Assembly: GCF_011516735.1 (NCBI RefSeq)
Contig: NZ_WOSX01000002.1
Location: 114,115-178,114, forward strand
Length of the DNA stretch: 64,000 bases
Origin: Acetobacter fallax
GTDB taxonomy: Bacteria > Pseudomonadota > Alphaproteobacteria > Acetobacterales > Acetobacteraceae
Reading direction: 5' to 3'
Shown piece by piece: positions 1 through 9,078 of this stretch. Each line of letters opens with the position of its first letter. Within the stretch, counting starts at the first letter, position 1. A program made the translations under genes and the position numbers. The notes beneath the pieces were generated by a model, which saw nothing but the letters and a program-made list of their open reading frames with translations, had not been told where the DNA came from and did not search any database.

Positions 1-313
1 TCAGAAAATCCAGCGGACCTGTCATCGCACAGATCGCAAAATCAGGCTTCCATACAGACAACTTCCGAACCAGCATCCTTACCAGACCCGGCCCGCACAG
101 CACCCGCCACAGCAGTCCCGCAAAACTGCCATATGTCTCCACGAGACTTAGCGAAACCGGCGAAGCTGCCTCGCTCTTCAGAATCTCCGCCCGCCCGGAC
201 AAAGACAGCACAACGCTCTGCCCCGGCACCGATCCGATCGCCTCGGCCAGATTCAGCGCAAAACGCGGCCCGGCCCCGTACCGTCCCCACTGCCAGACCA
301 GAATCCGGCTCAT
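1..313 (-). CDS. Glycosyltransferase, N-terminal part (runs off the window)
   Basis: The first 104 codons of a gene that continues beyond the left edge. It starts MSRILVWQWGRYGAGPRFAL, a hydrophobic beta-strand followed by a Gly/Arg loop, as at the start of GT-B fold glycosyltransferases that use nucleotide sugars. Its ATG overlaps the TGA of the upstream glycosyltransferase in an ATGA, so the two are translationally coupled and probably act on the same glycan (exopolysaccharide or LPS). The sugar and acceptor cannot be read from the sequence, and the catalytic C-terminal half is outside the window. Confidence 0.6.
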   Translation of the reverse strand, partial: MSRILVWQWGRYGAGPRFALNLAEAIGSVPGQSVVLSLSGRAEILKSEAASPVSLSLVETYGSFAGLLWRVLCGPGLVRMLVRKLSVWKPDFAICAMTGPLDFL

Positions 314-1554
314 CCGGCCAGACCCGACATCCCGACATGCCCCGGCAACACCGACAAAGCCCGCGTCGCCGCCATCAGCTCCGTCCCCGAAAACCGCTCC
401 CGCGCCACTTCAGCCGCCCGCGCCCCAAGCCGCTGCCGCAACGCCACATCCTCCGCCGCCCGATGCAACGCACTCACCGCCGCATGCAGATCCGCATCCG
501 CCCAGACTGCCCCCTCCGCCTCAAATACCCCACGCGGATCGCGCGCCGGAATAAGACGATACGGAACCGGAATCCCGCAGTCAGGAGACAGAAACTCCGC
601 CGTCGCAGACCAGTCCGTCGCAATCACCGTCCGCCCCAGCAGCATCGCCTCCGCCGGCACCAGTCCAAAACCCTCACTGCGATGCAGAGACAGAACAATA
701 TCCGCACACCGGATCAGCGCATAAGACTCCTCCACCGGAAAAAGCCTCTCCTCGACACGAATATTCGCAGCACCGCCAGTCGCCGCCCGCAGCCGCGCCA
801 TATCCCCGGGATACTGCCCGCCATGCGCCACCTTCAGCAGCAGCACACGATCCGGCCGATCCCCGAACGCCGCGCGAAACGCCCGAATGGCCGCCAGCGG
901 ATTCTTCCGCTCAAAACTCGATGCAAGACTGAACGACACCAGAACCACAACCGCCCCGTCCGGCAGCCCGAACGCCGACCTGTCCATCACCGCCGGCCGC
1001 ACAGGGTTCGCCGCCAGCGCATGCGGCACAACCCGCACCCGTCCAGGCGCCAGCCCCTCAAGCGCCGAAGCGCTGAACCGGGACGACGTCCACACCTCAT
1101 GCACACAACCCGCACCAGGCCGCCATAACGGCGGCAAGGTCGGCAACTCCCAGTGCCAGTACCCGATAATCCGCCGGTTACGAAGAAACCGCCGCCCCAG
1201 CCGAAGCAGAACCGCCGGCAAAAACGGAGAATTCACAAATAATATCAGCGCCGCCCGCCTGCCGCCGTCATCCGGCGCCATGACAGGAACCTCCGTCCCC
1301 TCCAGCAACCCCGCCCGCAAAGCTGTCGCGGGAACGCCCGATCCCTCATAAGCCCGCAACATAATCCGGGCCGCCTCGCCCAGACCGGACTCCCGGCCAA
1401 TTTCGCCCCCGACAATCACATGACCGTCAGAAACAGGCCCCGGCAAAGCCACCTTCGGAGCCATAAAGGCCGTCAGGGCCGCAAAACTCCGTCGTCTGCG
1501 CTCCGCGGGAAGACGCCGCCAGAGACTATGCAACGGATGAAACGCCCTGCTCAC
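310..1554 (-). CDS. GT4-type glycosyltransferase
   Basis: A 414-residue protein of the GT-B glycosyltransferase group 1 (GT4). The C-terminal half has the conserved nucleotide-sugar site: an SFxxxSxxERKNP loop near residue 210, then HRSEGFGLVPAEAM, the E-x7-E motif, and a following TDWSATAEFL stretch. The N-terminal half has the acceptor-domain features GESGLGEAAR-like (here GRESGLGEAAR) and YWHWELP, seen in bacterial mannosyl- or glucosyltransferases of polysaccharide clusters. The start is GTG with a GGGAG about 13 nt upstream, so a slightly later start is possible. It is the upstream partner of the partial glycosyltransferase at the window edge (4-nt overlap). It is cytoplasmic or membrane-associated; the substrate is unknown. 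Confidence 0.85.
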   Translation of the reverse strand: MSRAFHPLHSLWRRLPAERRRRSFAALTAFMAPKVALPGPVSDGHVIVGGEIGRESGLGEAARIMLRAYEGSGVPATALRAGLLEGTEVPVMAPDDGGRRAALILFVNSPFLPAVLLRLGRRFLRNRRIIGYWHWELPTLPPLWRPGAGCVHEVWTSSRFSASALEGLAPGRVRVVPHALAANPVRPAVMDRSAFGLPDGAVVVLVSFSLASSFERKNPLAAIRAFRAAFGDRPDRVLLLKVAHGGQYPGDMARLRAATGGAANIRVEERLFPVEESYALIRCADIVLSLHRSEGFGLVPAEAMLLGRTVIATDWSATAEFLSPDCGIPVPYRLIPARDPRGVFEAEGAVWADADLHAAVSALHRAAEDVALRQRLGARAAEVARERFSGTELMAATRALSVLPGHVGMSGLAG

Positions 1555-1705
1555 AACCCGGTCCGGCTCCCCATCCGATCACACTATTGAAACGAAACGT
1601 GTTGCCCGGACGATAGGCGCTCTTCGCCCGCCTTGAAAGTCCATCGCCACGCCAGCAGCCCGAACGGGATTGCAGCCATCCTGCCAGACGTGAATACTCT
1701 CTCCC

Positions 1706-2941
1706 ATGGACAACGCCACGGACCGCTCCCGCACGCCCGCCATTCCAGCGCCAGCCCCACCGGCGACCGGCACCACCAACAGCGCCGCGCTGCTGGCCCA
1801 TGTCGTCTCCTTCAATACCACCAGTGCCCTCACCGATCTGCCCCTCATCACGTGGATCGGCCAGTGGATGGACGCCCACGGCGTCCTCTGGAGCCTCAGC
1901 CACAACCAGGACGGCACCAAAGCCAACCTCCACGCCATCATCGGCCCGCACACAAAAGGCGGCCTCGCCTTCGCCGGTCATGTCGATACCGTCCCCGTCA
2001 CAGGCCAGGACTGGACCTCCGATCCGTTCACCCTGCGCGAAGACGGTAGCCGGCTTGTTGCGCGCGGCGCCGCCGACATGAAAGGCTACGTCGCCTGCAT
2101 GCTCGCCGCCGTCCCCGACATCATCCGCATGCCACTCGCCAAACCCGTCCACATGCTTTTCACCTTCGATGAGGAAATCACCTGTGACGGCGCCCGTATC
2201 GCCATGAAAGACGCAACAGACCACGGCCTCCTCCCCGAATGGTGCGTCGTCGGCGAACCCACCCTCATGGTCCCCGTCATCGCCCATAAAGGCCGCCTCG
2301 CCGTCCGCCTCACAGTGCAGGGCAAACCCGGCCACTCCTCACGCCCCGATGAAGGCGTCAACGCCCTCCATGCCCTCGGCGAAGCCATGGCATGGGTCGC
2401 CGCCGAAGCCCGCCGCCTCGCTATCGAAGGCCGCCAGGTGGACGGCTTCGATCCCCCCAACAGCACCATCCAGATCGGAATCGCCCGTGGCGGCACCGCA
2501 CTGAACATCATCCCGGAATACGCCGAGGCCGACATCGAATGGCGCACCGTCCCCGGCGATGATGCCCACGCCCTCCTCGCCCGCATGGAAAACGCTCTCA
2601 GCAAAACCACCGGCCAGTGGATGAAACAGGCCGACCCCGCCTGCGGCCTCACCTTCGAAATTCTCAACGAACTCCCCCCGCTCGCCCTCTCCGCAAACGA
2701 CCCGCTCGCCACCACCGTCCGCCAGGCCGCCGGCAGCAACACCGAAGGCTTCGTCTCCTACGGAACAGAAGCGGGAATCTACCAGCAGGCCGGCATGAAC
2801 AGCATCGTCTGCGGCCCCGGCAGCATCGAACAGGCCCACCGCCCCGATGAATGGATCGAACGCGACCAGCTCACACGCTGCGACGCCTTCCTCCGCGACA
2901 TGGTGCGCCGCGTCTGCCTCTCTCCCGAAACCATCCCATGA
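1706..2941 (+). CDS. argE: Acetylornithine deacetylase (ArgE family, M20)
   Basis: A 411-residue M20 metallopeptidase-fold amidohydrolase. FAGHVDTVPVTGQDWTSDPF (about residues 92-111) holds the first zinc-binding His and the Asp of the HxD motif. GRGAADMKGYVACML-like sequence follows, with the second-metal Asp, and FDEEITCDG carries the Glu-Glu pair that includes the general base. The W(T/S)xDPF spacing is characteristic of ArgE, which removes acetate from N2-acetylornithine in arginine synthesis. The first about 20 residues are low-complexity, and no clear ribosome binding site precedes the ATG, so the true start may be slightly downstream. The stop overlaps the start of the next gene in an ATGA, indicating a two-gene unit that acts on N-acylated amino acids. 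Confidence 0.85.
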   Translation: MDNATDRSRTPAIPAPAPPATGTTNSAALLAHVVSFNTTSALTDLPLITWIGQWMDAHGVLWSLSHNQDGTKANLHAIIGPHTKGGLAFAGHVDTVPVTGQDWTSDPFTLREDGSRLVARGAADMKGYVACMLAAVPDIIRMPLAKPVHMLFTFDEEITCDGARIAMKDATDHGLLPEWCVVGEPTLMVPVIAHKGRLAVRLTVQGKPGHSSRPDEGVNALHALGEAMAWVAAEARRLAIEGRQVDGFDPPNSTIQIGIARGGTALNIIPEYAEADIEWRTVPGDDAHALLARMENALSKTTGQWMKQADPACGLTFEILNELPPLALSANDPLATTVRQAAGSNTEGFVSYGTEAGIYQQAGMNSIVCGPGSIEQAHRPDEWIERDQLTRCDAFLRDMVRRVCLSPETIP

Positions 2942-4014
2942 TACTCAGAAAACCCGGCGCCTGCGTCCCGTCCGATGCCCCCGCCCGGATCATACAGACC
3001 AGCACAACAGAAAACGGTCCCATCCGCGTGCCCGTCCACCGGCTGTCAGACAAACTCCCGCCAACGCCGCCCAAACTCCCTTCCTTCCCCATCGAAATCG
3101 AACCGCCAGACCTCTCCCCCTGGCGCACCGGCAATACCGGCCTCCCAGGCGTCCACCAGTTCCGAAGCCCGGCACCCGGTCCGCATGTCGCCCTCACTGC
3201 CCTCATGCACGGCAACGAATACGCCGGCGCCATCGTCCTGGCCGACCTCCTCCGGTCCGCCTTCACCCCGAAACGCGGCACCCTCTCCCTCATCTTCCTC
3301 AACCTCGACGCCTTCGACCGCTTCAGCAGCACCTGCCCCACCGCCTCGCGCTTTATCGATGAGGATATGAACCGCCTCTGGTGCCGAAATCTCCTGACCA
3401 CCGGAACACCCTCAGCAGAACGCAGCAGGGTCGCCGCCCTCCTGCCCTATATCGAAACCGTCGATACCCTCCTTGATCTCCATTCCATGCTCTGGCCCGC
3501 TGCCCCCATGTTCCTCGCCGGCCCTGGCCCCGGCGGCCTCGCCCTCGCCACCAAAACCGGAACACCGCCCCTCGTCGTCAGCGATTGCGGCCACGCCACC
3601 GGCCCCCGCCTCATCGACAACCCTCATTTCACCAGCCCCGCCACACACGCCCGCGCCTGCCTCCTCGAAGCCGGTCAGCACTGGACCCGCTCAACCCTCG
3701 CCGTAACCCGCGAAACCACCACCCGCTTCCTCGCCCTCACCCGTCTCACAGACACCATACCAGGGCCACTTCCCGAACCCAGGCAGGCCACCGTCACTGA
3801 CCGCGTCGTCGCCCACACCGCCAGCTTCACCTTCCTCCACACCGTCCAGAGCGGCCAGATCATCCCCGAACGCGGCACCGTGATCGCCCGGGACGGCTCC
3901 GACGAAATCCGGACTCCTTACGATAACTGCCTGCTTGTCATTCCGAATTTCCGAACCGCCCGGGGCCATACCGCCGTCCGCCTCGCCCGCCTGCTGCCGC
4001 CTTCCGCAACCTGA
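2938..4014 (+). CDS. Succinylglutamate desuccinylase / aspartoacylase family protein
   Basis: A 358-residue zinc hydrolase of the M14-related AstE/AspA family. ALMHGNEYAGA carries the H-x-x-E zinc pair, and DTLLDLHSM carries the third zinc-binding His. A FIDEDMNRLW segment matches the N-R substrate-binding motif of the family. I placed the start at the ATG overlapping the argE stop (ATGA). An upstream in-frame ATG exists but lies deep within argE. The family removes acyl groups from N-acyl amino acids, and coupling to argE suggests a related de-acylation step. The exact substrate (N-succinyl, N-acetyl or another acyl amino acid) cannot be set from the sequence. Confidence 0.75.
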   Translation: MILRKPGACVPSDAPARIIQTSTTENGPIRVPVHRLSDKLPPTPPKLPSFPIEIEPPDLSPWRTGNTGLPGVHQFRSPAPGPHVALTALMHGNEYAGAIVLADLLRSAFTPKRGTLSLIFLNLDAFDRFSSTCPTASRFIDEDMNRLWCRNLLTTGTPSAERSRVAALLPYIETVDTLLDLHSMLWPAAPMFLAGPGPGGLALATKTGTPPLVVSDCGHATGPRLIDNPHFTSPATHARACLLEAGQHWTRSTLAVTRETTTRFLALTRLTDTIPGPLPEPRQATVTDRVVAHTASFTFLHTVQSGQIIPERGTVIARDGSDEIRTPYDNCLLVIPNFRTARGHTAVRLARLLPPSAT

Positions 4015-4663
4015 CGCTGGCCCCCAGCAGCAAACACCACGTCCACCCGCTCCCTGAGCCCCATACATCTCCCGGGTCCGCTCCTCACCCTGGCCACCCC
4101 CATCACGGCAGACGCTCAGGCCCTCGAACAACCAGCTCCGGCACCCGACCCGGCCATCACACCAAAAGTTACCCTCCCCGTTCCCCCTGGCTCCGGCGTG
4201 CGCGGCACGCCCGCCCGTCACGGTCCCTCTGATGTGTCAGACATCATTTGTCAGCAACGACCCGGTCCGCGTCATGTGTTGAATCTTATTTCTTCAGGAA
4301 TGAGAAAAAGACCGGGCGCCGCCCGAACCCGAAAGGGGTCGCAGACCCCTTCACCCCGGTTTGTTTGTAATAGGCCTTTGACCTGTGTGAGACCGGCAGG
4401 TGCGGGACTGGCAGGGCTCTGCCCTGGAACCCGGCAAAAGCTCGCCTTTGCAAACCGTTTTATGATCAGCAAAACCGGGGGGCAGGGGACTGCGGTCCCT
4501 GCCGGGTCCGGGCTGAGCCCGGATGCTCCCACACACAGGCCACGCAGCAACTCCGGCCTCCCCGCCAGAAAGGCTCCGTCACGTAACCTTCACATTCCCC
4601 GGAACTCATTTCTGTTAGCAGCCCGTTCGACATCCGATCCGAATTCAGGGAGCATGACAGAAC
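4015..4663 (+). other. Intergenic region with degenerate repeat elements
   Basis: No credible gene. About 4303-4370 is a copy of the shared hairpin core (GGGCGCCGCCCG, then GGGGTCGCAGACCCC). About 4371-4540 resembles a decayed type B element, with CCTTTGACCTGTGTGAGACC, the CTGGCAGGGCTCTGCCCTGG hairpin and CAGGGGACTGCGGTCCCTG. The terminal inverted repeats are no longer recognisable. The rest should hold the promoter of the downstream TonB receptor, but I cannot pick one out. Confidence 0.6.
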
Positions 4664-7114
4664 GTGACTATCTTTTTCCGCGCGTGCCTGATGTCAGCAT
4701 CGTCCCTGTCTCTGCTTGCCTTCGCGCACACGGCAGAGGCAAAACGTTCCACGCCCGCAAAACATCATCCCGCTTCAGAAACATCGCCTGAAGGACAGCC
4801 TGCGAAAGAAGCGAAAGCGTCCCCGCCTCGCCGGAAAGCACCCGTCACCGGCAGGTCCACAGGAACGCGATCCGAAGCCATCGAGCAGATCATGGCCACC
4901 GGTCATCGCACCCGCTCCGAACAAACCGTCGGCCACCAGGAAATACAGCGCCTTCTCCCGGGCATGAACCCCATAAAGGCACTCGAAATCCTTCCCGGCG
5001 TTGTCTTCCAGAATTCCGATCCATGGGGAAATAACGAACAGAACTCCTCCCTGTTCATCCACGGCTTCAGTAAAAACCAGCTCGGATACACACTCGATGG
5101 CGTTCCCCTGGGCGATCAGGATTACGGCAACTATAACGGCCTGAGCCCTCAGCGTGCCGCCATCAGCGAGAATATCGGTTCAGCTTCCGTCTCAACCGGC
5201 GCAGGCGCTCTCGGAACCGCCTCGACCAGTAACCTCGGCGGCACGCTGGAATTCACCACACAGGACCCGCTACACCAGTTCGGGGCGCAGATCAGTCAGA
5301 CCTTCGGAAGCTGGTCAACCTTCCGCACCTTCGCCCGCATCGATACCGGCGATCTCGGCAACGGCAACTCCGCCTATGTGTCATGGGGCCGTCAGGACGC
5401 CCGCGCATGGGATTTCGCCGGACATCAGGGCGGAAATCAGGTGAATGCGAAATTCGTCCACCAGAGCAGCAAAGATAAAATCACAGGATTCTTCGACTGG
5501 TCCGATAAAGTCGAGCCGAATGAAGACGGAATCGTCAATACCGGCGGGACAAATCTGTATGTCCGCCCGTTCATGTATCCCAACCTTGCCGAAGCGGTAA
5601 AATACTATCAGAATTCCACCGCTTACACGTCGTCCGGGCTCAACTACCGGAATTATTATTCCGCCGCCCAGCGCCAGGATTTCCTCGCCTACGTAAAATG
5701 GACCCACGATTTCACCAGCAATCTCCACTGGGATAACCAGATCTACTATCATCACGATCTCGGTGAAGGCGTTGTCGCGGGCCCGATCAGCGCGGCCGGA
5801 CTGCCAACCCTGTTCGGGGCCTATTTTCCCAACCAGTCGTCGTCCGAACTGTCGCAGGCCTTCGGCGGCTCCGGTATGGCCACCCGCACAACAGAATACT
5901 GGGATAATCGCGGCGGCATCATGTCGACCCTGCATTACCATCTCGGTCAGCACACCATTGAACTGGGCGGCTGGTACGAACGTAACAACAACACCCAGGC
6001 CCGGCGCTGGTACGCCTTCGACATCAACGACCCGACCACCCCCTATGAGCGGCAGCAGAACGCCCTGATCGACCAGTACACCAACAATTTCTACACCAAC
6101 ACATGGACGACCCATCTCCAGGATACCTGGAAGATCTCAAAGAACTTCTCACTGAACGCCGGCTTCAAATCCGAACTCGTCTACACCAACGGAACACTCC
6201 CGGTCGCCGGCCTCCCGGGCTCCCTGTCGCCAAGCTCCGCCGTCACGGTCCCCGGAGGCACCATCGCCGCCGTCCGGCCCTTCCTGCCGTCCTTCGGCGC
6301 ATTGTGGAACATCACGCCACATGAGCAGTGGTTCGCAAATATTCAGGAAAACATGCGGTCATTCGAAGACGCCGGCTACGGAAACGCAACCCCCTGGGGC
6401 GTCACCAGTCAGGCCGCCTTCGAGGATTTCAAACGCCACGGAAAACCGGAAACATCATGGACCTATGAAACCGGTTTCCGGACAAACCGCAACGTCAACG
6501 CAGGCCCGCTGACAAACATCAGCGGTCAGGTCGAGTATTATCACGTCCACTTCTCCAATCGCCTGCTCTCGGTCTCCTCGTCTCCCAACCTCGCATCGAT
6601 CGTGGGAAGCGCTACGATCCTGACCAATGTCGGCTCTGTCTCAACCGACGGCATGGATCTGTCCTTCACCCTGCGGTTCGGGCGCCACTTCTCGTTCTAC
6701 AACGCCCTGTCCTATAACAAGTCTGTCTATAACGATAACTATTCAAACGGCACCTCAACCGTCCACACAGCCGGAAAAGACGTCGTCGGCGTGCCCGCGT
6801 GGACCGAAAAGTTTGTCGCCTCAACCGACTGGGGCCGTTTCAATGCCCAGTTCATCGGTGACGTGATCGGAAAACGATACACAACATTCACTAACGATCT
6901 CTGGGCCGATGGCTATCCGATGTTCAGCATGAACGCCAGCTACACCATCGAAGGCATCCCCCACGTCAAAGGCCTGCGCGTACAAGGAAACATCACCAAC
7001 CTGACCGGCACCAGAGGATGGTCCACGCTCACCACGAGCAACGCATCCGCTCAGTACACCGCCTTCCCGGTCGCCCCGCGCATGTTCTTCCTGACAGTGT
7101 CAGCCTCCTTTTAA
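4664..7114 (+). CDS. TonB-dependent outer membrane receptor
   Basis: An 816-residue outer membrane receptor. An N-terminal signal peptide (SASSLSLLAFAHTAEA, cleavage about residue 26) is followed by a basic, Pro-rich linker and a plug domain (about residues 75-200, with SLFIHGFSKNQLGYTLDGVPLGDQ and the LGGTLEF end). A 22-strand-type barrel with many Tyr/Trp residues ends in a C-terminal Phe (LTVSASF), as required for BAM insertion. The start is GTG with AGGGAG about 12 nt upstream. It should import a siderophore or other scarce ligand, energised by TonB/ExbBD, which are not in this window. A strong hairpin terminator follows directly. The ligand is unknown. Confidence 0.9.
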   Translation: MTIFFRACLMSASSLSLLAFAHTAEAKRSTPAKHHPASETSPEGQPAKEAKASPPRRKAPVTGRSTGTRSEAIEQIMATGHRTRSEQTVGHQEIQRLLPGMNPIKALEILPGVVFQNSDPWGNNEQNSSLFIHGFSKNQLGYTLDGVPLGDQDYGNYNGLSPQRAAISENIGSASVSTGAGALGTASTSNLGGTLEFTTQDPLHQFGAQISQTFGSWSTFRTFARIDTGDLGNGNSAYVSWGRQDARAWDFAGHQGGNQVNAKFVHQSSKDKITGFFDWSDKVEPNEDGIVNTGGTNLYVRPFMYPNLAEAVKYYQNSTAYTSSGLNYRNYYSAAQRQDFLAYVKWTHDFTSNLHWDNQIYYHHDLGEGVVAGPISAAGLPTLFGAYFPNQSSSELSQAFGGSGMATRTTEYWDNRGGIMSTLHYHLGQHTIELGGWYERNNNTQARRWYAFDINDPTTPYERQQNALIDQYTNNFYTNTWTTHLQDTWKISKNFSLNAGFKSELVYTNGTLPVAGLPGSLSPSSAVTVPGGTIAAVRPFLPSFGALWNITPHEQWFANIQENMRSFEDAGYGNATPWGVTSQAAFEDFKRHGKPETSWTYETGFRTNRNVNAGPLTNISGQVEYYHVHFSNRLLSVSSSPNLASIVGSATILTNVGSVSTDGMDLSFTLRFGRHFSFYNALSYNKSVYNDNYSNGTSTVHTAGKDVVGVPAWTEKFVASTDWGRFNAQFIGDVIGKRYTTFTNDLWADGYPMFSMNASYTIEGIPHVKGLRVQGNITNLTGTRGWSTLTTSNASAQYTAFPVAPRMFFLTVSASF

Positions 7115-7125
7115 GGCATCACCCG

Positions 7126-7160
7126 ACAGGAACAGAGCCATCAGGAGGCTCTGTTCCTGT
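7126..7160 (+). terminator. Terminator hairpin after the TonB receptor
   Basis: A perfect 14-bp inverted repeat, ACAGGAACAGAGCC / GGCTCTGTTCCTGT, with a 7-nt loop, 11 nt after the receptor stop codon. The T-tract is weak. It could serve both converging transcription units. Confidence 0.6.
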
Positions 7161-7176
7161 TAAACCCGTTTCACCA

Positions 7177-7263
7177 CCCGGCAGGGGCCTGCGGTCCCTG
7201 CCGGGTCCAGGCTGAGCCCGGATACCCTCATCCACAGGTCAATCTTCACAACCTCCGGCATTA
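7177..7263 (+). repeat. Partial type B element
   Basis: This is the right-hand part of a type B element: the CAGGGGCCTGCGGTCCCTG hairpin, a CTGAGCCCGG stretch, ACAGGTCAATCTTCACAAC, and the terminus CCTCCGGCATTA. The last three bases supply the TAA stop codon of the oleate hydratase on the minus strand. Confidence 0.6.
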
Positions 7264-8853
7264 CCGGCTGATCGCGCGGGCCGCATCAATCAGATATCTC
7301 GGATTATGGATCGAATCATAAACCGGAATCACCTCTTTTCCGGTCTCAAACAATCCATAAACCGCCATCTGCGCCGTCCGCACCGAATACTCGACCGTAA
7401 ACACACAGTCATGCGGCGCCTCAACAAACTGACCGAGGAAAGCAAAATTCGCCGCCCCTTCCGGCAACACATCCGGCCGGTCCCCGATCTTCCGTGCCAT
7501 GAACAACGCATCCACAAACGGCATCGCAACAGGAACGCAGTTCACCTTCCCCTCATCGACAAACGGCTTCATCAGATCCTGAATCTTCAGATGCCCCCAC
7601 AATTCGTCGAGAATCTCCTTTCCCGTGCACTCCGCCATCGTCTTATCGACGAAATTCCCCTTCCGGTCGGGATAAAGCCCATATCCCCAGAAAATCTTCA
7701 CATCCCGTGGCTGGTTCGGAAAATGCGGCTGACGCGCAATGACAAACGACATCAGCCAGTTTGAATCCGTCAGCGTCACCAGGCCACCCGTCCCGGACAG
7801 ATTGCCGGAAAACTCTTCCATGTAATCATGAAAAACCGGGTCCTTCAGCGTCGCCGTAAACGAATACCACTTCGATCCGTCAACGTGACCGCAGAACGGC
7901 GACGGATTCCCGAAACCCGTGTCCTTTGCAGCAATCGTCTCCCACAGCTTCCACGACCCGGAGTCCTCAACCCCCTTCAGAACCGGCACCCGGTCCCACG
8001 CCCCGTTATCACTGCTCTCCGTGATCGATCCCAGCGTCGCGAAAACATAATTATTCGCCCCGAGCGTAATGCTCCCACCATCGGCAAGATGCAGAACAGT
8101 CGCCCGCTTTTCCCCACCAGACGTCTCAAAATCAAGATCGACCACTTCCTTGCCGAACTGAACATCAACCCCTTTATTCTCCAGCCATCTCTGCAATGGC
8201 ACGACAACAGAATGATACTGCTCATATTTCGTCCGCAGCACCCCGCCCAGTCGCGGCAGCCCCTCCACCATATGAATGAAACGCCGCATATACCGACGCA
8301 TCTCAGCCAGACTGCTCCACCGCTGAAACGCAAACATCGTTGACCAGATGAACCAGAAATTCGTCTCGAAAAACGCCCCGTCGAACCAGTCCTCAATCTT
8401 CCGGTCCCCCAGAGAGACCTCGGATTCATAAACCAGTTTCAGCAACCGCCCCTGCTGCGCCAGCGACAGCCCGTAAGACGACACATCCAGACGTTTCCCA
8501 CCCTTCAGCAGCCGCGCCTGACCATTTGAAATCAGCCGTTCATTAAACTCGAATGTTTCCTCGGCAACAGACACATCCGGGTTCTCAAGCGACGGAATCC
8601 CGGAAAGCAGATCCCAGTAACAGGCATAATGCCGCTCATGCATCCGGCCGCCCCGCGCCACAAACCCTGTCTCCACATCCCCCGAGCCATCCAGAGCGCC
8701 CCCCGCAATCCGGTCCTTCTCCAGAATGTGAATGTTCCCGCCCGGAACCCCCGCATCCCTGATCAGCAGCACAGCACTCGCAAGGGCCGCAATCCCGCTC
8801 CCGATCAGATAAACATGCGCGTTTTCAGGAGCCCTGTTTCTGGTCCGTGTCAT
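7261..8853 (-). CDS. ohyA: Oleate hydratase (MCRA family, FAD-dependent)
   Basis: A 530-residue flavoenzyme of the myosin-cross-reactive-antigen/oleate hydratase family, which adds water to the cis double bond of free unsaturated fatty acids (oleate to 10-hydroxystearate). HVYLIGSGIAALASAVLLI (about residues 12-30) is the dinucleotide-binding motif. It is followed by the family signature RGGRMHERHYACYWDLLSGIPSL, and later by MFAFQRWSSLAEMRRYMRRFIH and a PFVDALFMARK-type C-terminal region. I chose the ATG with GGAG 8 nt upstream; an open frame extends further but encodes no family sequence. Proposed roles of the family include detoxifying unsaturated fatty acids. It is monocistronic, and its stop codon lies in a repeat terminus. 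Confidence 0.9.
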   Translation of the reverse strand: MTRTRNRAPENAHVYLIGSGIAALASAVLLIRDAGVPGGNIHILEKDRIAGGALDGSGDVETGFVARGGRMHERHYACYWDLLSGIPSLENPDVSVAEETFEFNERLISNGQARLLKGGKRLDVSSYGLSLAQQGRLLKLVYESEVSLGDRKIEDWFDGAFFETNFWFIWSTMFAFQRWSSLAEMRRYMRRFIHMVEGLPRLGGVLRTKYEQYHSVVVPLQRWLENKGVDVQFGKEVVDLDFETSGGEKRATVLHLADGGSITLGANNYVFATLGSITESSDNGAWDRVPVLKGVEDSGSWKLWETIAAKDTGFGNPSPFCGHVDGSKWYSFTATLKDPVFHDYMEEFSGNLSGTGGLVTLTDSNWLMSFVIARQPHFPNQPRDVKIFWGYGLYPDRKGNFVDKTMAECTGKEILDELWGHLKIQDLMKPFVDEGKVNCVPVAMPFVDALFMARKIGDRPDVLPEGAANFAFLGQFVEAPHDCVFTVEYSVRTAQMAVYGLFETGKEVIPVYDSIHNPRYLIDAARAISR

Positions 8854-9078
8854 CCGATTCACTCCGACATTCCATCCGTGTTCGTCACGTCCGTCCCGCC
8901 GGACAGACAGGAGCAGCCCGGAACACCAGCACCTCAGACATGACAGCAGCCAGCAGGGCACATCCCTGCTTTCCCGCCCGTACTGCGACACACGTGCTAT
9001 CCGCCGCACAACGAAAAAATGGAGTGATCCAGGTCAGAAAAGCATTACAAATCGGACACATAACCTCCGGCACACACC

